A stretch of DNA of 64,000 nucleotides from Hydrotalea sp. (GTDB lineage: Bacteria > Bacteroidota > Bacteroidia > Chitinophagales > Chitinophagaceae): the NCBI GenBank assembly GCA_027364735.1, contig DAHXOT010000008.1, positions 1-64,000 of the forward strand, written 5' to 3'. A program made the translations under genes and the position numbers. The notes below the pieces were generated by a model. That model worked only from the letters and a program-made list of their open reading frames with translations, was not told the DNA's origin and did no database searches. How positions within the stretch are numbered: position 1 is the stretch's first letter; every line of letters begins with the position of its first letter. This document shows positions 18,771 to 28,795 of the stretch, in pieces.

Positions 18771-19412
18771 ATGAAAAAAATTGCTTTATTCATTTCATTT
18801 GCTTGTATTAGCTCTGTTTTATTGGCACAATATCATAATATGCCTCCTATATATAATGATCAGGAAAATCTTCCTCCACAAAATGGCTTTAAAAAAGAGA
18901 ACCTATATACAGGTGGAAGTTTAGCTTTGGGTTTTGGAAGTTATTCGTTTAATGTTGGCGGCACACCCGAAATTGGTTATTCATTAACACCATGGCTCGA
19001 TGCCGGTATTGCTGTTAATTTAAATTATACCTCTGTAAGAGCCGACCCTTATTACAACAACAATACAAGGCAAAGGATGTTTAATTATGGCGGTGGCCCG
19101 TATATTAGAGTATATCCGTTAAACCAATTTTTTATTCAAGGGCAATTTGAGCATAATTGGATTGATTATACTTTAACTGATATGGGTAGTGGGTTGGGGT
19201 CGAAATACGGAACACAATCTAATAGTTTTTTGGCGGGTATAGGATATGCACAAAGAATTATAGGGCAGAGTAATTTTTATACTGTTATAATGATGGATTT
19301 ACTTACAGATCCTAGTTCTCCTTATAGAGATGTTTATAGCAACGTAGCATTACCGGTTTTTAGAGCCGGATTTAATTTCTATATTAATACAGGTAAAGGT
19401 CGTCGAAAATAG
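18771..19412 (+). CDS. Outer-membrane beta-barrel protein, unknown role
   Basis: The start is the ATG at 18771, because it gives a proper signal peptide (MKKIALFISFACISSVLLAQ). An in-frame TTG at 18753 would add six residues in front. The mature part alternates hydrophobic and polar residues with Gly and aromatic girdles (LALGFGSYSFNVGGTPEIGYS, then FRAGFNFYINTGKGRRK). This is typical of small porin-like barrels of Bacteroidota. The 3' end overlaps the convergent LOG gene by 29 nt. No substrate can be inferred. Confidence 0.75.
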   Translation: MKKIALFISFACISSVLLAQYHNMPPIYNDQENLPPQNGFKKENLYTGGSLALGFGSYSFNVGGTPEIGYSLTPWLDAGIAVNLNYTSVRADPYYNNNTRQRMFNYGGGPYIRVYPLNQFFIQGQFEHNWIDYTLTDMGSGLGSKYGTQSNSFLAGIGYAQRIIGQSNFYTVIMMDLLTDPSSPYRDVYSNVALPVFRAGFNFYINTGKGRRK

Positions 19413-19929
19413 CAGTAGGTGTTGCGTATATAGCAATTCTATCTTCCCAATTTTCGTGTAAAAAACCTTCTTGCTGCATTGTGTAAAGGTGAGCAATTAA
19501 TTGGTTGTAATATCCGTTAGAATTAAGAATCATAATTCTTTTTTCATGAATTTTTAATGTATTCCAAGTAATTAATTCAAACAATTCATCTAATGTTCCA
19601 TTGCCGCCTGCAAGTATAATTGCTGCATCGCATAATTCATACATCATTTTTTTTCTGGTATGCATATCTGCAACAATATGCAGTTCCGAAATGGTATTGT
19701 TTTGTAATTCCCATTGAGATAAAATTTCAGGAATTATTCCTATTACTTTTCCATGATTGCTCATAGCACTATCGGCTAAAATGCCCATCAAACCAGATTT
19801 TCCACCTCCATAAATTAAAGTAATATTATTTTTTGCCAATAATTTGCCCAATTGTTTTGCATGTATGCTGTATAATGAATTATTGCCTGGTTTACTGCCA
19901 CAAAAAACTGCTATACTTTTATATTGCAT
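19384..19929 (-). CDS. LOG family protein (TIGR00730, nucleoside monophosphate phosphoribohydrolase-like)
   Basis: The 181-residue Rossmann-like protein has GGGKSGLMG (41-49), MHTRKKMM (89-96) and AGGNGTLDE (107-115), the LOG-type active-site motifs. Family members cleave the N-glycosidic bond of cytokinin or other nucleoside 5'-monophosphates. The family normally reads PGGxGTxxE, and here the Pro is Ala107, a conservative change outside the catalytic Arg and Glu. Its 3' end overlaps the convergent beta-barrel gene by 29 nt. Confidence 0.88.
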   Translation of the reverse strand: MQYKSIAVFCGSKPGNNSLYSIHAKQLGKLLAKNNITLIYGGGKSGLMGILADSAMSNHGKVIGIIPEILSQWELQNNTISELHIVADMHTRKKMMYELCDAAIILAGGNGTLDELFELITWNTLKIHEKRIMILNSNGYYNQLIAHLYTMQQEGFLHENWEDRIAIYATPTAIFDDLYLY

Positions 19930-20034
19930 TGAATAATTTTTATTAACAAATTAACTGTAATTTGTTTGATTGAAGAGATAATCTTGCAATACTTAACTTA
20001 AAGTTTTTATTTTGTTGCTTATATCTTATTGTAT

Positions 20035-21489
20035 ATGTCATCATTACTTTTATTTTCATTTGTATTTATTTATTTTTTGTTGCTATTAGCAGTTGCTTGG
20101 TATACAGGGAAAAATAGCAATAACGATTCTTTTTTTATTGGTAATCGTAAAAGCCATTGGATGTTGGTTGCATTTGGAATGTTAGGTACTTCTTTAAGTG
20201 GTGTAACTTTTGTAAGCGTTCCCGGGGCTGTTGCTAAAGAATCTTTTGCTTATTTTCAATTAACAATAGGCTATTTAATAGGATATGTAGTAATAGCCTA
20301 TGTTTTATTGCCTTTATATTATAAATTAAATCTCACCTCAATTTATAATTATTTAATTACCAGATTAGGGTTTGCCTCATATAAAACCGGAGCAAGTTTT
20401 TTTATACTATCAAGGGTATTGGGTGCCACTTCCCGATTGTATTTGGTGGTTAAAATTTTGCAAGATACTATACTCGAAAATTTGCATATTCCTTTTTGGA
20501 CTACTGCTTTAATAATTTTATTGATGATTCTTTTATACACGTATGAAGGGGGTGTAAAAACTATTGTTTGGACGGATACTTTGCAAACGAGTTTTATGTT
20601 ATTAGGATTAATTATTTGCAGTATTTATATATTAAACAGCCTGCATTTATCGGTTGTTGATAGTATTAGTGCAATGGCTGAAAAAAAATATTCTACCATT
20701 TTCTTTACTAACCCAAATAGTAAATTATTTTTTGTAAAACAAATATTGGCAGGTGCATTTATATGCATTACCATGACGGGGATGGATCAGGAAATGATGC
20801 AAAAAAATATTTCGGTAAGAACATTAAAAGATTCTCAAAAAAATGTAATTACTATGGGTTTAATTTTAACTGTTGTAATTCTAATATTTTTATTCTTAGG
20901 TGGCTTATTATATTTATATGCCAATCAGCAAAATATTACTCAAACAGGAGATAAGCTATTCCCTGAAATTGCCTTACACCACATGCCCTCTATTGTTTCG
21001 GTAATATTTATTATAGCACTTATCTCTGCATTATTCCCCAGTGCCGATGGAGCAATAACTGCTTTAACATCTACTTTTTGTATAGATATTTTGGGAATGC
21101 AAAGAAATGTTCATTGGAATGATGATAAAAAGAAAAAAATACGACAAAATGTGCACCTTGGTTTTGCCATACTATTTTTATTTTTTGTGATGGTATATAA
21201 ATGGATTGATAGCCAAAGTATGATTGGAATTATTTTAAAAGTAGCATCGTACACTTATGGACCATTATTAGGCTTATTTACTTTTGGTATAATTACCAAT
21301 AGAAAAGTAAAAGATCAAATTGTTCCTATAATATGTGTGGCTTCGCCCATTATTTGTTATTTAATTGATAGTTTTCAAAATAAATTATTCGGTTCATTTG
21401 AAATAGGATTGGAGCTATTAATTATTAATGGGTTAATTACTTTTGCAGGATTATGGATTTTCTCTTTGCCTGCTAAAGCAAAATCATAA
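20035..21489 (+). CDS. Sodium:solute symporter family protein
   Basis: The 484 residues predict about 13 membrane helices in the SSS fold (the family of sugar, proline and pantothenate symporters). FIGNRKSHWMLVAFGMLGTSLSGVTF near the N-terminus is the typical first repeat with its unwound helix. ISALFPSADGAITALTSTFCIDI matches the conserved helix that lines the sodium site. The start is the ATG at 20035 rather than the TTG at 20029. The methyltransferase gene follows after 9 nt. The solute cannot be told. Confidence 0.9.
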   Translation: MSSLLLFSFVFIYFLLLLAVAWYTGKNSNNDSFFIGNRKSHWMLVAFGMLGTSLSGVTFVSVPGAVAKESFAYFQLTIGYLIGYVVIAYVLLPLYYKLNLTSIYNYLITRLGFASYKTGASFFILSRVLGATSRLYLVVKILQDTILENLHIPFWTTALIILLMILLYTYEGGVKTIVWTDTLQTSFMLLGLIICSIYILNSLHLSVVDSISAMAEKKYSTIFFTNPNSKLFFVKQILAGAFICITMTGMDQEMMQKNISVRTLKDSQKNVITMGLILTVVILIFLFLGGLLYLYANQQNITQTGDKLFPEIALHHMPSIVSVIFIIALISALFPSADGAITALTSTFCIDILGMQRNVHWNDDKKKKIRQNVHLGFAILFLFFVMVYKWIDSQSMIGIILKVASYTYGPLLGLFTFGIITNRKVKDQIVPIICVASPIICYLIDSFQNKLFGSFEIGLELLIINGLITFAGLWIFSLPAKAKS

Positions 21490-21498
21490 TTTTGAAAA

Positions 21499-22137
21499 AT
21501 GGAATTAGTTCACCCCCTTGTAGAAGCATATTCAACAAAATATACTTCGCCCGACGATTGGTTGTTACAACAAATTCAACAACAAACCATAGCTACACAT
21601 GAACATGCTTCTATGATTAGTAGTTCGGTTCAAGGAAAATTTTTAACCTTCATAAGCACTATTTTACAACCAAAATACGTTTTAGAAATTGGTACTTTTA
21701 CCGGATATAGCGCTTTATGCCTTGCAAAAGGACTACAGCCGGAAGGAGAATTGCATACAATTGAATTGAGAGCATCTGAAATTATAACAGCTAAGGAAAA
21801 CTTTAGCATTTCGAAGTATAATAACCAAATACATTTGCATGCCGGAAATGCTATGGATATTATACCAACATTGCCTTATACATGGGATTTGGTTTTTATT
21901 GATGCCGATAAAACAGGATATTGCGATTATTACGATTTGGTTTTGCCGAAACTAAACAACAACGGATTAATAATAGTTGATAATGTTTTATTTCATGGGC
22001 AAGTTGTAGATGAAAAGGTAAAAGGCAAAAATGCATTGGCTATTCAGGCATTTAATGAAAAAGTAGCAAACGATGTAACTGTAGAACAAGTGTTAATTAC
22101 TATGCGAGATGGGTTAATGCTTATTAAAAAGAAATGA
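21499..22137 (+). CDS. O-methyltransferase (COMT/CCoAOMT-like)
   Basis: The 212 residues form a class I SAM methyltransferase. LEIGTFTGYSALCLA is the glycine-rich SAM loop, LHTIELRASE ends with the acidic ribose-binding residue, and FIDADKTGYCDYYDL carries the metal-binding acidic residues. VDNVLFHGQV supplies the Asp-Asn pair typical of cation-dependent O-methyltransferases. It overlaps the next gene by 4 nt (ATGA), indicating translational coupling. The acceptor is unknown, probably a catechol-like or small hydroxylated compound. Confidence 0.92.
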   Translation: MELVHPLVEAYSTKYTSPDDWLLQQIQQQTIATHEHASMISSSVQGKFLTFISTILQPKYVLEIGTFTGYSALCLAKGLQPEGELHTIELRASEIITAKENFSISKYNNQIHLHAGNAMDIIPTLPYTWDLVFIDADKTGYCDYYDLVLPKLNNNGLIIVDNVLFHGQVVDEKVKGKNALAIQAFNEKVANDVTVEQVLITMRDGLMLIKKK

Positions 22138-23258
22138 ACATGAAAAAATTATTGATACTATTTTTTTTACTCTCTACAGTAGTTGTAGCAGTAATAGCAC
22201 AAACTGAAAAAGGATACACTTATATCAATAAGTATAAAAATATTGCAATGGCCGAAATGCAACGAAGTGGCGTTCCTGCAGCAATTACTTTAGCACAAGG
22301 TATTCTTGAATCGCAATATGGCGAAAGTGAATTGTGCAAACAATCTAACAACCATTTTGGAATTAAATGTAAAGCAGAATGGACGGGTGATAAAGTTTAT
22401 CATGATGACGATGAAAAAAATGAATGTTTTAGAGTGTATCCCGATGCGGCAGCTTCATTTCGAGATCACTCAGATTTTCTAAAAAACAGACCTTATTATG
22501 CATCTTTATTTATACTTTCTCCTACCGATATAGAAGGATGGGCTTATGGTTTAAAAAAAGCAGGATATGCTACCGAAAAAGATTATCCTCAAAGGCTATT
22601 AAAAATAATTAACGATTATAACTTAAATCAATACACTATTGCTGCATTGCAACAAACAAATAAAAATAATAGTGTAGTTGCTGATTTTTCAACTCCAAAA
22701 AATATCAATCAAAAAAACAGCGATGCCACATTTGTAAAACAATCGGTAACGCCAACTCCAATGAAGGAGGAAAAAGAAGAAGTTGAAATATTTACCAATT
22801 ATCAAAACGGTAATAGAAATACTACATCTGTAACAAACAATAATTACCCACAAGGTATTTTTTCAATTAATCATTCTAAAGTAGTATTTGCAAATGCCGG
22901 TACTTCTTTATTGGCTATTGCATATCAATATCATGTAAGTTTAAGTAAACTGTTAGAGTTTAATGAAATGCCCGAAATAAATATTTTACCAAAAGGCAGG
23001 TTAATTTTTTTAGAAAGAAAATTGAAAAAAGGAGATAAAGATTTTCATGTGGTAACTAAAACCGAATCGTTATACGATATTTGCCAAAGAGAAGGTGTGC
23101 GAATGGAAAATGTATTGCAATACAATAGTTTAAAAAAAGATGCATTTCCTGTAATTGGCGAAAAAATATATTTAAGATATCAGGCTCCAAATAGTCCAAA
23201 AACTATTGCATTGGTAACTACATCTCAAGATGCATACAGTAATAACTCTTTCGAATAA
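22134..23258 (+). CDS. Exported glucosaminidase (GH73-type) with LysM domains
   Basis: A signal peptide (ending near VVAVIAQ, residue 23) precedes a glucosaminidase domain (about 28-165). It contains PAAITLAQGILESQYGES, where the Glu after IL is the probable catalytic residue, and NNHFGIKCK. After a polar linker come two LysM modules (about 245-290 and 300-345) for peptidoglycan binding. The protein probably trims cell-wall glycan during growth or division. ATG codons at 22134 and 22140 are both possible starts. The first overlaps the preceding stop. hpt follows after 11 nt. Confidence 0.92.
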   Translation: MNMKKLLILFFLLSTVVVAVIAQTEKGYTYINKYKNIAMAEMQRSGVPAAITLAQGILESQYGESELCKQSNNHFGIKCKAEWTGDKVYHDDDEKNECFRVYPDAAASFRDHSDFLKNRPYYASLFILSPTDIEGWAYGLKKAGYATEKDYPQRLLKIINDYNLNQYTIAALQQTNKNNSVVADFSTPKNINQKNSDATFVKQSVTPTPMKEEKEEVEIFTNYQNGNRNTTSVTNNNYPQGIFSINHSKVVFANAGTSLLAIAYQYHVSLSKLLEFNEMPEINILPKGRLIFLERKLKKGDKDFHVVTKTESLYDICQREGVRMENVLQYNSLKKDAFPVIGEKIYLRYQAPNSPKTIALVTTSQDAYSNNSFE

Positions 23259-23269
23259 ATACTACAACT

Positions 23270-23809
23270 ATGTCAGTTATTCAAGTACTCGATAAAAAAT
23301 TTGTTCCATTTATTTCGCAAGAAACTATTTATCATAAAGTAAAAGAGTTGGCCAATAGTTTATCTGAAGAATATAATGGTAAAAACCCTTTATTCATTGC
23401 CATCTTAAATGGGTCATTCATTTTTGCATCCGATATTTTTAAGCAATTAACTATAGAGGCCGAAATTTGTTTTATAAAATTAGCATCATATAAAGGCGTT
23501 AAATCTACCGGTAATGTTATTACATCTATTGGCTTAGATGTTAATATTCATAATCGGCATATAGTTATCTTAGAAGATATTATTGATACCGGAAAAACCT
23601 TACATAGTTTTTTACCACAATTACATAACCAGCAGCCTGCTTCATTAAAAATTGCCGTATTGCTGCATAAACCCGATGCAACAGAATATCCTGTTACAAT
23701 CGATTATTGCTGTTTTTCAATTCCAAATAAGTTTGTTGTAGGCTATGGATTAGATTATGATGGCTTTGGAAGAAATATACCCGAAATATATCAATTGCAC
23801 ATTGAATAA
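23270..23809 (+). CDS. hpt: Hypoxanthine phosphoribosyltransferase
   Basis: Hpt salvages hypoxanthine and guanine with PRPP. The 179 residues are the usual length. The PRPP-binding motif VILEDIIDTGKTL is exact, the flexible-loop region SYKGVKSTG is present, and FVVGYGLDYDGFGRNIPEIY is the C-terminal base-binding segment of the family. It sits 11 nt after the glucosaminidase gene, probably cotranscribed without functional connection. Confidence 0.95.
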   Translation: MSVIQVLDKKFVPFISQETIYHKVKELANSLSEEYNGKNPLFIAILNGSFIFASDIFKQLTIEAEICFIKLASYKGVKSTGNVITSIGLDVNIHNRHIVILEDIIDTGKTLHSFLPQLHNQQPASLKIAVLLHKPDATEYPVTIDYCCFSIPNKFVVGYGLDYDGFGRNIPEIYQLHIE

Positions 23810-23860
23810 AATAATAGTAACCTATCATTTATTGATTGCGTATTTATTAAACTCTCGTAT

Positions 23861-25621
23861 ATGAAGCTTGCTTCTATAATACTTGTTGTTGTTGGTGCTC
23901 TTTTCACATTCAGCACTAATGGCCAGTACTATTTGCGTGGCGAAGTAAGAGATGAAAAAGGAAAACTATTACCCGATGTTAAAATTATACTTCAATCAAA
24001 AGGTTCATTTCCTTTTAATAGCGGATATGATGGCAATTTTGGAATTGCTTTAAATACAGTTACCGATTCTATTACCTTACTTTACGATGGATACGAAACA
24101 ATACATCAGTTAGTAGATGCCAGAAATTACCAAGTTGTTGTTATGAAAATTTTAAATCAAAAACTTGCTCATATAAAACACAAACTCACCTCAAAAACTA
24201 AAAACTTAGCAACTAATTACAGTAATAATATTTCATCATTTGGAGAAAGCTATAGCAGTTTAATAGAAAATGATTTTATTGATGCTTCGGCCTATCCAGA
24301 AACCGGCTTTTCTTTAAATATTGATCGAGCATCGTATAGTAATATTCGCAGATTTTTGATGAATGAAATGGATGTGCCTGTTGATGCTGTTAGGATAGAT
24401 GAAATGCTCAATTATTTTGATCTGAAAATTATTGATACTGTTAAAACTACCAATAAATTTAACTACCATACGCTTGTAACCACTTGCCCATGGAATGCAC
24501 AAAATAATTTGCTATTTGTAAATATTATAGCACCTACCATTAATTTAGATACTGTTCCGCCAAGTAATCTTGTTTTTTTAATAGATGTTTCAGGCTCAAT
24601 GGATAGGCCTAATCGGTTACCATTATTGCAATCGGCATTTAAACTTTTGGTCAATAATATTAGAGAAAAAGATACTATTTCAATTGTAACGTATGGTGGC
24701 GGAGTTCAAGTAGTACTTAATCGTATCAGTGGTAATGAAAAAGAAAAAATTAAAAACGCAATTGATTCGTTGTATGCCGATGGCGATACTCCCGGAGAAA
24801 ATGCCATTCGTACGGCTTATTACATAGCTAAAAAAGCATTTATTAAAAATGGAAATAACAGAATTATTTTAGCTACTGATGGTGATTTTAATATTGGACA
24901 AACATCGGATAAAGAATTAGAAGATATGATTTTGTTTGAAAAACAAAGTGGTATTTATCTTACATGCTTGGGTGTTGGAATGGGAAATTATAAAGACAGT
25001 AAATTAGAAACACTCTCCAAAAAAGGAAATGGCAATTTTGCTTATTTAGATAATATAGATGAAGCCGAAAAAGTATTAATTGCCGAATTTGCCAAAACCA
25101 TGTTTGTTGTAGCGAATGATGCCTACTTTAATATTCAGTTCAATAAAAACATTGTAAAGGAATATAGATTAATTGGATTTGATAATAAAAAACAATCAAT
25201 TGCAGATACAACCAATGAATTACAAGGTGGCGAAATTGGGAGTGGGCATAATATGATAGCAGTATTTGAAATTGCTCCTGCCGAGCATATTGGAACCAAC
25301 ATGGTAATGGCAAATATGAATTTGCAATATAAACTTCCACCAAAAAATACTTATTGCGTTGAAAATTTTTCTTCCTCGTATCAGCCTATTTTATTTACCG
25401 AATCGCCGGCATCGGTAAGGTTTGCCACCGCTATTGTAATGCTGGGCGAGTTGCTAAAACAATCTAAATATTCAAAAAGCTTTAATTACGATAACTTATT
25501 AAATATTGCAAATGCCGCAATTAATGTAAATAATAGGCAACAGCAAGAATTTATTGAGCTGATAAAAAAAGCACAAAAAGTATATAATTATAAATACAAA
25601 AAGAAAAAACGATTTAACTAA
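23861..25621 (+). CDS. Exported VWA-domain protein (YfbK-like) with N-terminal carboxypeptidase-regulatory domain
   Basis: The 586 residues start with a signal peptide (to about 22). A CarboxypepD_reg-like beta-sandwich (23-96) follows, then the region that precedes the VWA domain in YfbK-type proteins (about 125-215). The VWA domain itself (about 235-415) has an intact metal site: DVSGS at 242-246 plus later Thr and Asp ([10 protein letters not shown]). The C-terminus fits DUF3520. Such proteins likely mediate calcium- or magnesium-dependent protein contacts at the envelope. Its last 8 nt overlap the convergent dnaJ stop. Confidence 0.9.
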   Translation: MKLASIILVVVGALFTFSTNGQYYLRGEVRDEKGKLLPDVKIILQSKGSFPFNSGYDGNFGIALNTVTDSITLLYDGYETIHQLVDARNYQVVVMKILNQKLAHIKHKLTSKTKNLATNYSNNISSFGESYSSLIENDFIDASAYPETGFSLNIDRASYSNIRRFLMNEMDVPVDAVRIDEMLNYFDLKIIDTVKTTNKFNYHTLVTTCPWNAQNNLLFVNIIAPTINLDTVPPSNLVFLIDVSGSMDRPNRLPLLQSAFKLLVNNIREKDTISIVTYGGGVQVVLNRISGNEKEKIKNAIDSLYADGDTPGENAIRTAYYIAKKAFIKNGNNRIILATDGDFNIGQTSDKELEDMILFEKQSGIYLTCLGVGMGNYKDSKLETLSKKGNGNFAYLDNIDEAEKVLIAEFAKTMFVVANDAYFNIQFNKNIVKEYRLIGFDNKKQSIADTTNELQGGEIGSGHNMIAVFEIAPAEHIGTNMVMANMNLQYKLPPKNTYCVENFSSSYQPILFTESPASVRFATAIVMLGELLKQSKYSKSFNYDNLLNIANAAINVNNRQQQEFIELIKKAQKVYNYKYKKKKRFN

Positions 25622-26777
25622 ATGCTTCTTTTACCCTTTCAAAAAAACTTTTATCGCTTTTACTGGGTTGTGGTTTAAAATTAGCACTGGCATTAAGTTT
25701 ATCTAACATAGCTTTTTCTTCCGATGTAAGGTTTTGTGGTGTCCATACATTTACATGTACCAATTGATCTCCTCGTCCATAACCTTGTACTTCCGGAAAT
25801 CCTTTTCCTTTTAGCCGAAATATTTTTCCTCCTTGCGTACCTGCAGGAATTTTAATTTTTGCTCTTCCATCAATAGTGGGCACTTCAACCGATGTTCCAA
25901 AAGTTGCATCCGGGAAAGAAATATGCAAATCGTAAGCAACATTCAATCCGTCTCTTTGTAATTCGGCATGTTGTTCTTCTTCAATCTGAACAATTAAATC
26001 GCCGGAAGCACCTCCGCGTTCGCCGGCATTCCCTTTTCCGCCCATGCTTAATTGCATTCCTTCTTGCACACCTGCCGGAATATCAATAGAAATGGTTTCT
26101 TCTCCAAAAACTCTTCCTTCGCCTTTACATACGCTACATTTTGCTGTAACTGTTGTGCCTTCTCCATTACAAGTTGGACAAGTAGTTACTGTTTGCATTT
26201 GGCCTAAAAAAGTATTGGTAACTTTTCTAACTTGTCCGCTACCACCACAAGTTGTACAATTTTGTACACTGCCTTTATCTTTAGCACCGCTGCCATTGCA
26301 ATTGCTGCAAAAAACATGTTTTTTAACTTTAACTGTTTTGGTTACGCCTTTTGCAATTTCTTCGTAAGTAAGTTTAACTTTAATTCTTAAATTACTGCCT
26401 CGCTGGCCTGTAGCTCTTCTTCCACCACCACTTCCTCTACGGCTGCTACCACCAAAAAAGCTTCCAAACATATCTTCACCAAAAATATCTCCAAACTGAC
26501 TAAAAATATCTTCCATATTGCTGGCATGAAATCCGCTGCCACCACCCATACCAGGAGCAAAAGCTTGATGGCCATATCTATCGTATTTAGCTTTCTTATC
26601 GGCATCACTTAAAACTTCGTAAGCTTCTGCTGCTTCTTTAAATTTTTCTTCGGCAGCTTTATCTCCCGGGTTTCTATCGGGGTGAAATTGCATGGCCACT
26701 TTTCGATACGCTTTTTTTATTTCATCGGCCGAAGCAGTTTTTGAAACACCTAATATTTCGTAATAATCTCTTTTCAT
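25614..26777 (-). CDS. dnaJ: Chaperone protein DnaJ
   Basis: This is a full-length class A J-protein (387 residues). It has the J domain with HPD at 32-34, a Gly/Phe-rich linker (about 75-125) and four CxxCxGxG zinc motifs ([32 protein letters not shown]). Two C-terminal substrate-binding domains follow. It stimulates DnaK ATPase and hands over unfolded clients. grpE lies 79 nt upstream on the same strand, and dnaK is not in the window. A TAAATTTG box at 26828-26821 (minus strand) could give dnaJ its own promoter. Confidence 0.98.
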   Translation of the reverse strand: MKRDYYEILGVSKTASADEIKKAYRKVAMQFHPDRNPGDKAAEEKFKEAAEAYEVLSDADKKAKYDRYGHQAFAPGMGGGSGFHASNMEDIFSQFGDIFGEDMFGSFFGGSSRRGSGGGRRATGQRGSNLRIKVKLTYEEIAKGVTKTVKVKKHVFCSNCNGSGAKDKGSVQNCTTCGGSGQVRKVTNTFLGQMQTVTTCPTCNGEGTTVTAKCSVCKGEGRVFGEETISIDIPAGVQEGMQLSMGGKGNAGERGGASGDLIVQIEEEQHAELQRDGLNVAYDLHISFPDATFGTSVEVPTIDGRAKIKIPAGTQGGKIFRLKGKGFPEVQGYGRGDQLVHVNVWTPQNLTSEEKAMLDKLNASANFKPQPSKSDKSFFERVKEAFS

Positions 26778-26856
26778 AATTTGAGTGAATATGCAAATTT
26801 TTAAATGTGCAAATGTGATACAAATTTATTTGCACACTTGCATTTTGGTAAAGCAA

Positions 26857-27417
26857 TTATTTGCCAACAACCACTTTTGCAAAACGAATAAGTTTATCGT
26901 TTAAATAATATCCTTTTTGAACTTCGTCAAGTATTTTGCCTTGTAAATTTTTTGATGGAGCCGGAATTTCGGTAATTGCTTCATGTTTTTCTACATCAAA
27001 CTCCGAATGAATGCTTTCCATAGCTTTTACACCTTTACTTTGCAAACTGCTTCTTAGCTTATTAAATACTAATAAAATTCCTTCTTTTTGCTTTTCTATT
27101 TCTTCACTCGATTGTAATTGTTTTTCTGCTCTATCGCAATCATCTAAAACTTCTAATAAAGAAAAAATTACCTCTTTGGCGGCTGTTTGGCGTAATTCAA
27201 GATTTTCTTTGGCTGTTCTGCGTCTAAAATTATCAAACTCTGCCATTAAGCGTAAGTACTTATCTTTTTGTTCTTCTAATTCAAGTAATAATTTTTCAAT
27301 TTCACTTTCTTCTGCCACAGGTTCGTTTAAATGTGTTGAGCCGGCTGCATTTTCGTCAGTATTTAAAGCATTATTGCCCTCAACAGGTTCACCGTTCAGT
27401 ATTTCTTTTTCTTCCAT
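26857..27417 (-). CDS. grpE: Nucleotide exchange factor GrpE
   Basis: GrpE releases ADP from DnaK. The 186 residues show a variable acidic N-terminus, then a long coiled coil (about 40-100) with AEFDNFRRRTAKE. The beta-domain ends with KGYYLNDKLIRFAKVVVGK, the family signature. It is the first gene of grpE-dnaJ. No CIRCE element or other heat-shock operator is visible in the 138 nt shared with the divergent rlmI-like gene. Confidence 0.97.
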   Translation of the reverse strand: MEEKEILNGEPVEGNNALNTDENAAGSTHLNEPVAEESEIEKLLLELEEQKDKYLRLMAEFDNFRRRTAKENLELRQTAAKEVIFSLLEVLDDCDRAEKQLQSSEEIEKQKEGILLVFNKLRSSLQSKGVKAMESIHSEFDVEKHEAITEIPAPSKNLQGKILDEVQKGYYLNDKLIRFAKVVVGK

Positions 27418-27543
27418 AGTTATTTTTAAATAAGTTAATCAATATCTTCAATTCTTTTGCCAAGCAATGGAAAAAGAAAAATTGTCATAAAATTATTTCT
27501 ATGTATCGTTAATTGATTCTGGTAATTAACTTTTTACTAAGCG

Positions 27544-27558
27544 TATCTTTGCGGTATG
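27544..27558 (+). promoter_or_regulatory. -7 box directly before the rlmI-like start (leaderless mRNA)
   Basis: TATCTTTG at 27544-27551 is an exact TAnnTTTG box ending only 4 nt before the ATG at 27556. In this promoter class transcription starts about four to five bases after the final G. The transcript would therefore begin at or next to the start codon. No clear -33 TTTG is found at the right distance. Confidence 0.5.
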
Positions 27559-28731
27559 ACTAAAGTTTTTTTAAAACGAAAAATAGCCAACCGAATTTTT
27601 AATGGCCATCCTTGGATTTTTTTGAATGAAGTTGAAAAAATTAATGGCAATGTAAATGCCGGAGATATAGTAGATGTATATTATGCCGATGAAAAATTTT
27701 GTGGAAGGGGATACATTAATCCGAAATCTCAAATTATTGTTCGATTATTAACCAGAAAAAATGAAACAATTGATGCCTCATTTTTTTATAAAAAAATTGA
27801 ACAAGCTTGGCAATACCGCCAAAAAATTGGATATACCGAAAATTGCCGTTTAATTTTTGGCGAAGCAGATGAATTACCTGCATTAATTATTGATAAGTTT
27901 AATGATTATTTTGTAATTCAAACTTTAGCTTATGGAATAGATATTTGGAAACCGGCTATTGCTGAAGCTTTGCAAAAACTATTTTCTCCTAAAGGTATTT
28001 ATGAACGAAATGATGTTCCTGTAAGAGAATTGGAAGGGCTACCACAACAAAAAGGGTTTTTATCTGCTGCATTTGATACTAATATTATTATTAAAGAAAA
28101 CGGTTTACAGTTTTATGTAGATATTGAAAACGGACAAAAAACAGGATATTTTTTAGATCAGCAAGATAATAGAAGAGCCATTAAGCAAATTGTAAAAAAT
28201 GCCAATGTACTTGGAGCATTTACTTACACCGGCACTTTCGAAATTCATGCAGCATATTATGGAGCAAAATCGGTTTTAGGATTAGATATTAGTGCTAATG
28301 CAGTAGCTCAGGCCAATAAAAATGCCGAGCTAAATGGATTAGCTCATATTTGCAAATTCGAAGCAATGAATGCTTTTGATGTATTAAAAGTTTGGGCTAA
28401 AGAAGAAAAGAAATATGATGTTGTAATGCTGGATCCGCCTGCATTTACAAAAAGTAGAGAAAATATACAAAAAGCTATTACAGGATATAAAGAAATTAAT
28501 TTGCGTGGAATGAAGTTAATTGAAAATGGAGGCTTTTTGGTTACATCGAGTTGTACCAATTTAGTTCAACCCGATTTGTTTTTGCAAACTATTGAAATGG
28601 CTGCTAAAGATGCAAGAAAAAAAATAAAACAAGTTATTTTTAATGCTCAAGCAAGTGATCATCCCATTATATGGGGATTGGATAATACTAATTATTTGAA
28701 ATTTTTAATTGTTGAAGTGAGAGATAAATAA
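27556..28731 (+). CDS. rlmI: Class I SAM-dependent rRNA methyltransferase (RlmI-like)
   Basis: The 391 residues consist of an N-terminal PUA-like domain (about 1-75), a central EEHEE-type domain and a C-terminal Rossmann methyltransferase domain. Visible motifs are ENGQKTGYFLDQQDNR, NVLGAFTYTGTFEIHAA (SAM loop), LDPPAFTKSR and TSSCTNLV, which carries the catalytic-type cysteine. E. coli RlmI makes m5C1962 in 23S rRNA, and close relatives such as RlmK/L differ mainly in target. The exact rRNA position is therefore an inference. Confidence 0.85.
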   Translation: MTKVFLKRKIANRIFNGHPWIFLNEVEKINGNVNAGDIVDVYYADEKFCGRGYINPKSQIIVRLLTRKNETIDASFFYKKIEQAWQYRQKIGYTENCRLIFGEADELPALIIDKFNDYFVIQTLAYGIDIWKPAIAEALQKLFSPKGIYERNDVPVRELEGLPQQKGFLSAAFDTNIIIKENGLQFYVDIENGQKTGYFLDQQDNRRAIKQIVKNANVLGAFTYTGTFEIHAAYYGAKSVLGLDISANAVAQANKNAELNGLAHICKFEAMNAFDVLKVWAKEEKKYDVVMLDPPAFTKSRENIQKAITGYKEINLRGMKLIENGGFLVTSSCTNLVQPDLFLQTIEMAAKDARKKIKQVIFNAQASDHPIIWGLDNTNYLKFLIVEVRDK

Positions 28732-28741
28732 AGTTCATTTT

Positions 28742-28778
28742 ATAATAATGCCCTTGATAATTTCAAGGGCATTATTAT
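28742..28778. terminator. Bidirectional hairpin terminator between rlmI-like and ROK genes
   Basis: A perfect 16-bp inverted repeat (arms 28742-28757 and 28763-28778, 5-nt loop) lies in the 64-nt gap between two convergent genes. The core is AATGCCCTTGA / TCAAGGGCATT, flanked by A/T-rich ends, so it can terminate transcription from both sides. It is the strongest hairpin I noticed in the window. Confidence 0.85.
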
Positions 28779-28795
28779 TGAAGTATGTAAAAAGG

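Noticed and set aside
26044-26367. 107-codon frame antisense to dnaJ
   Set aside because: It mirrors the repetitive zinc-finger codons of DnaJ and has no start context or homology of its own.
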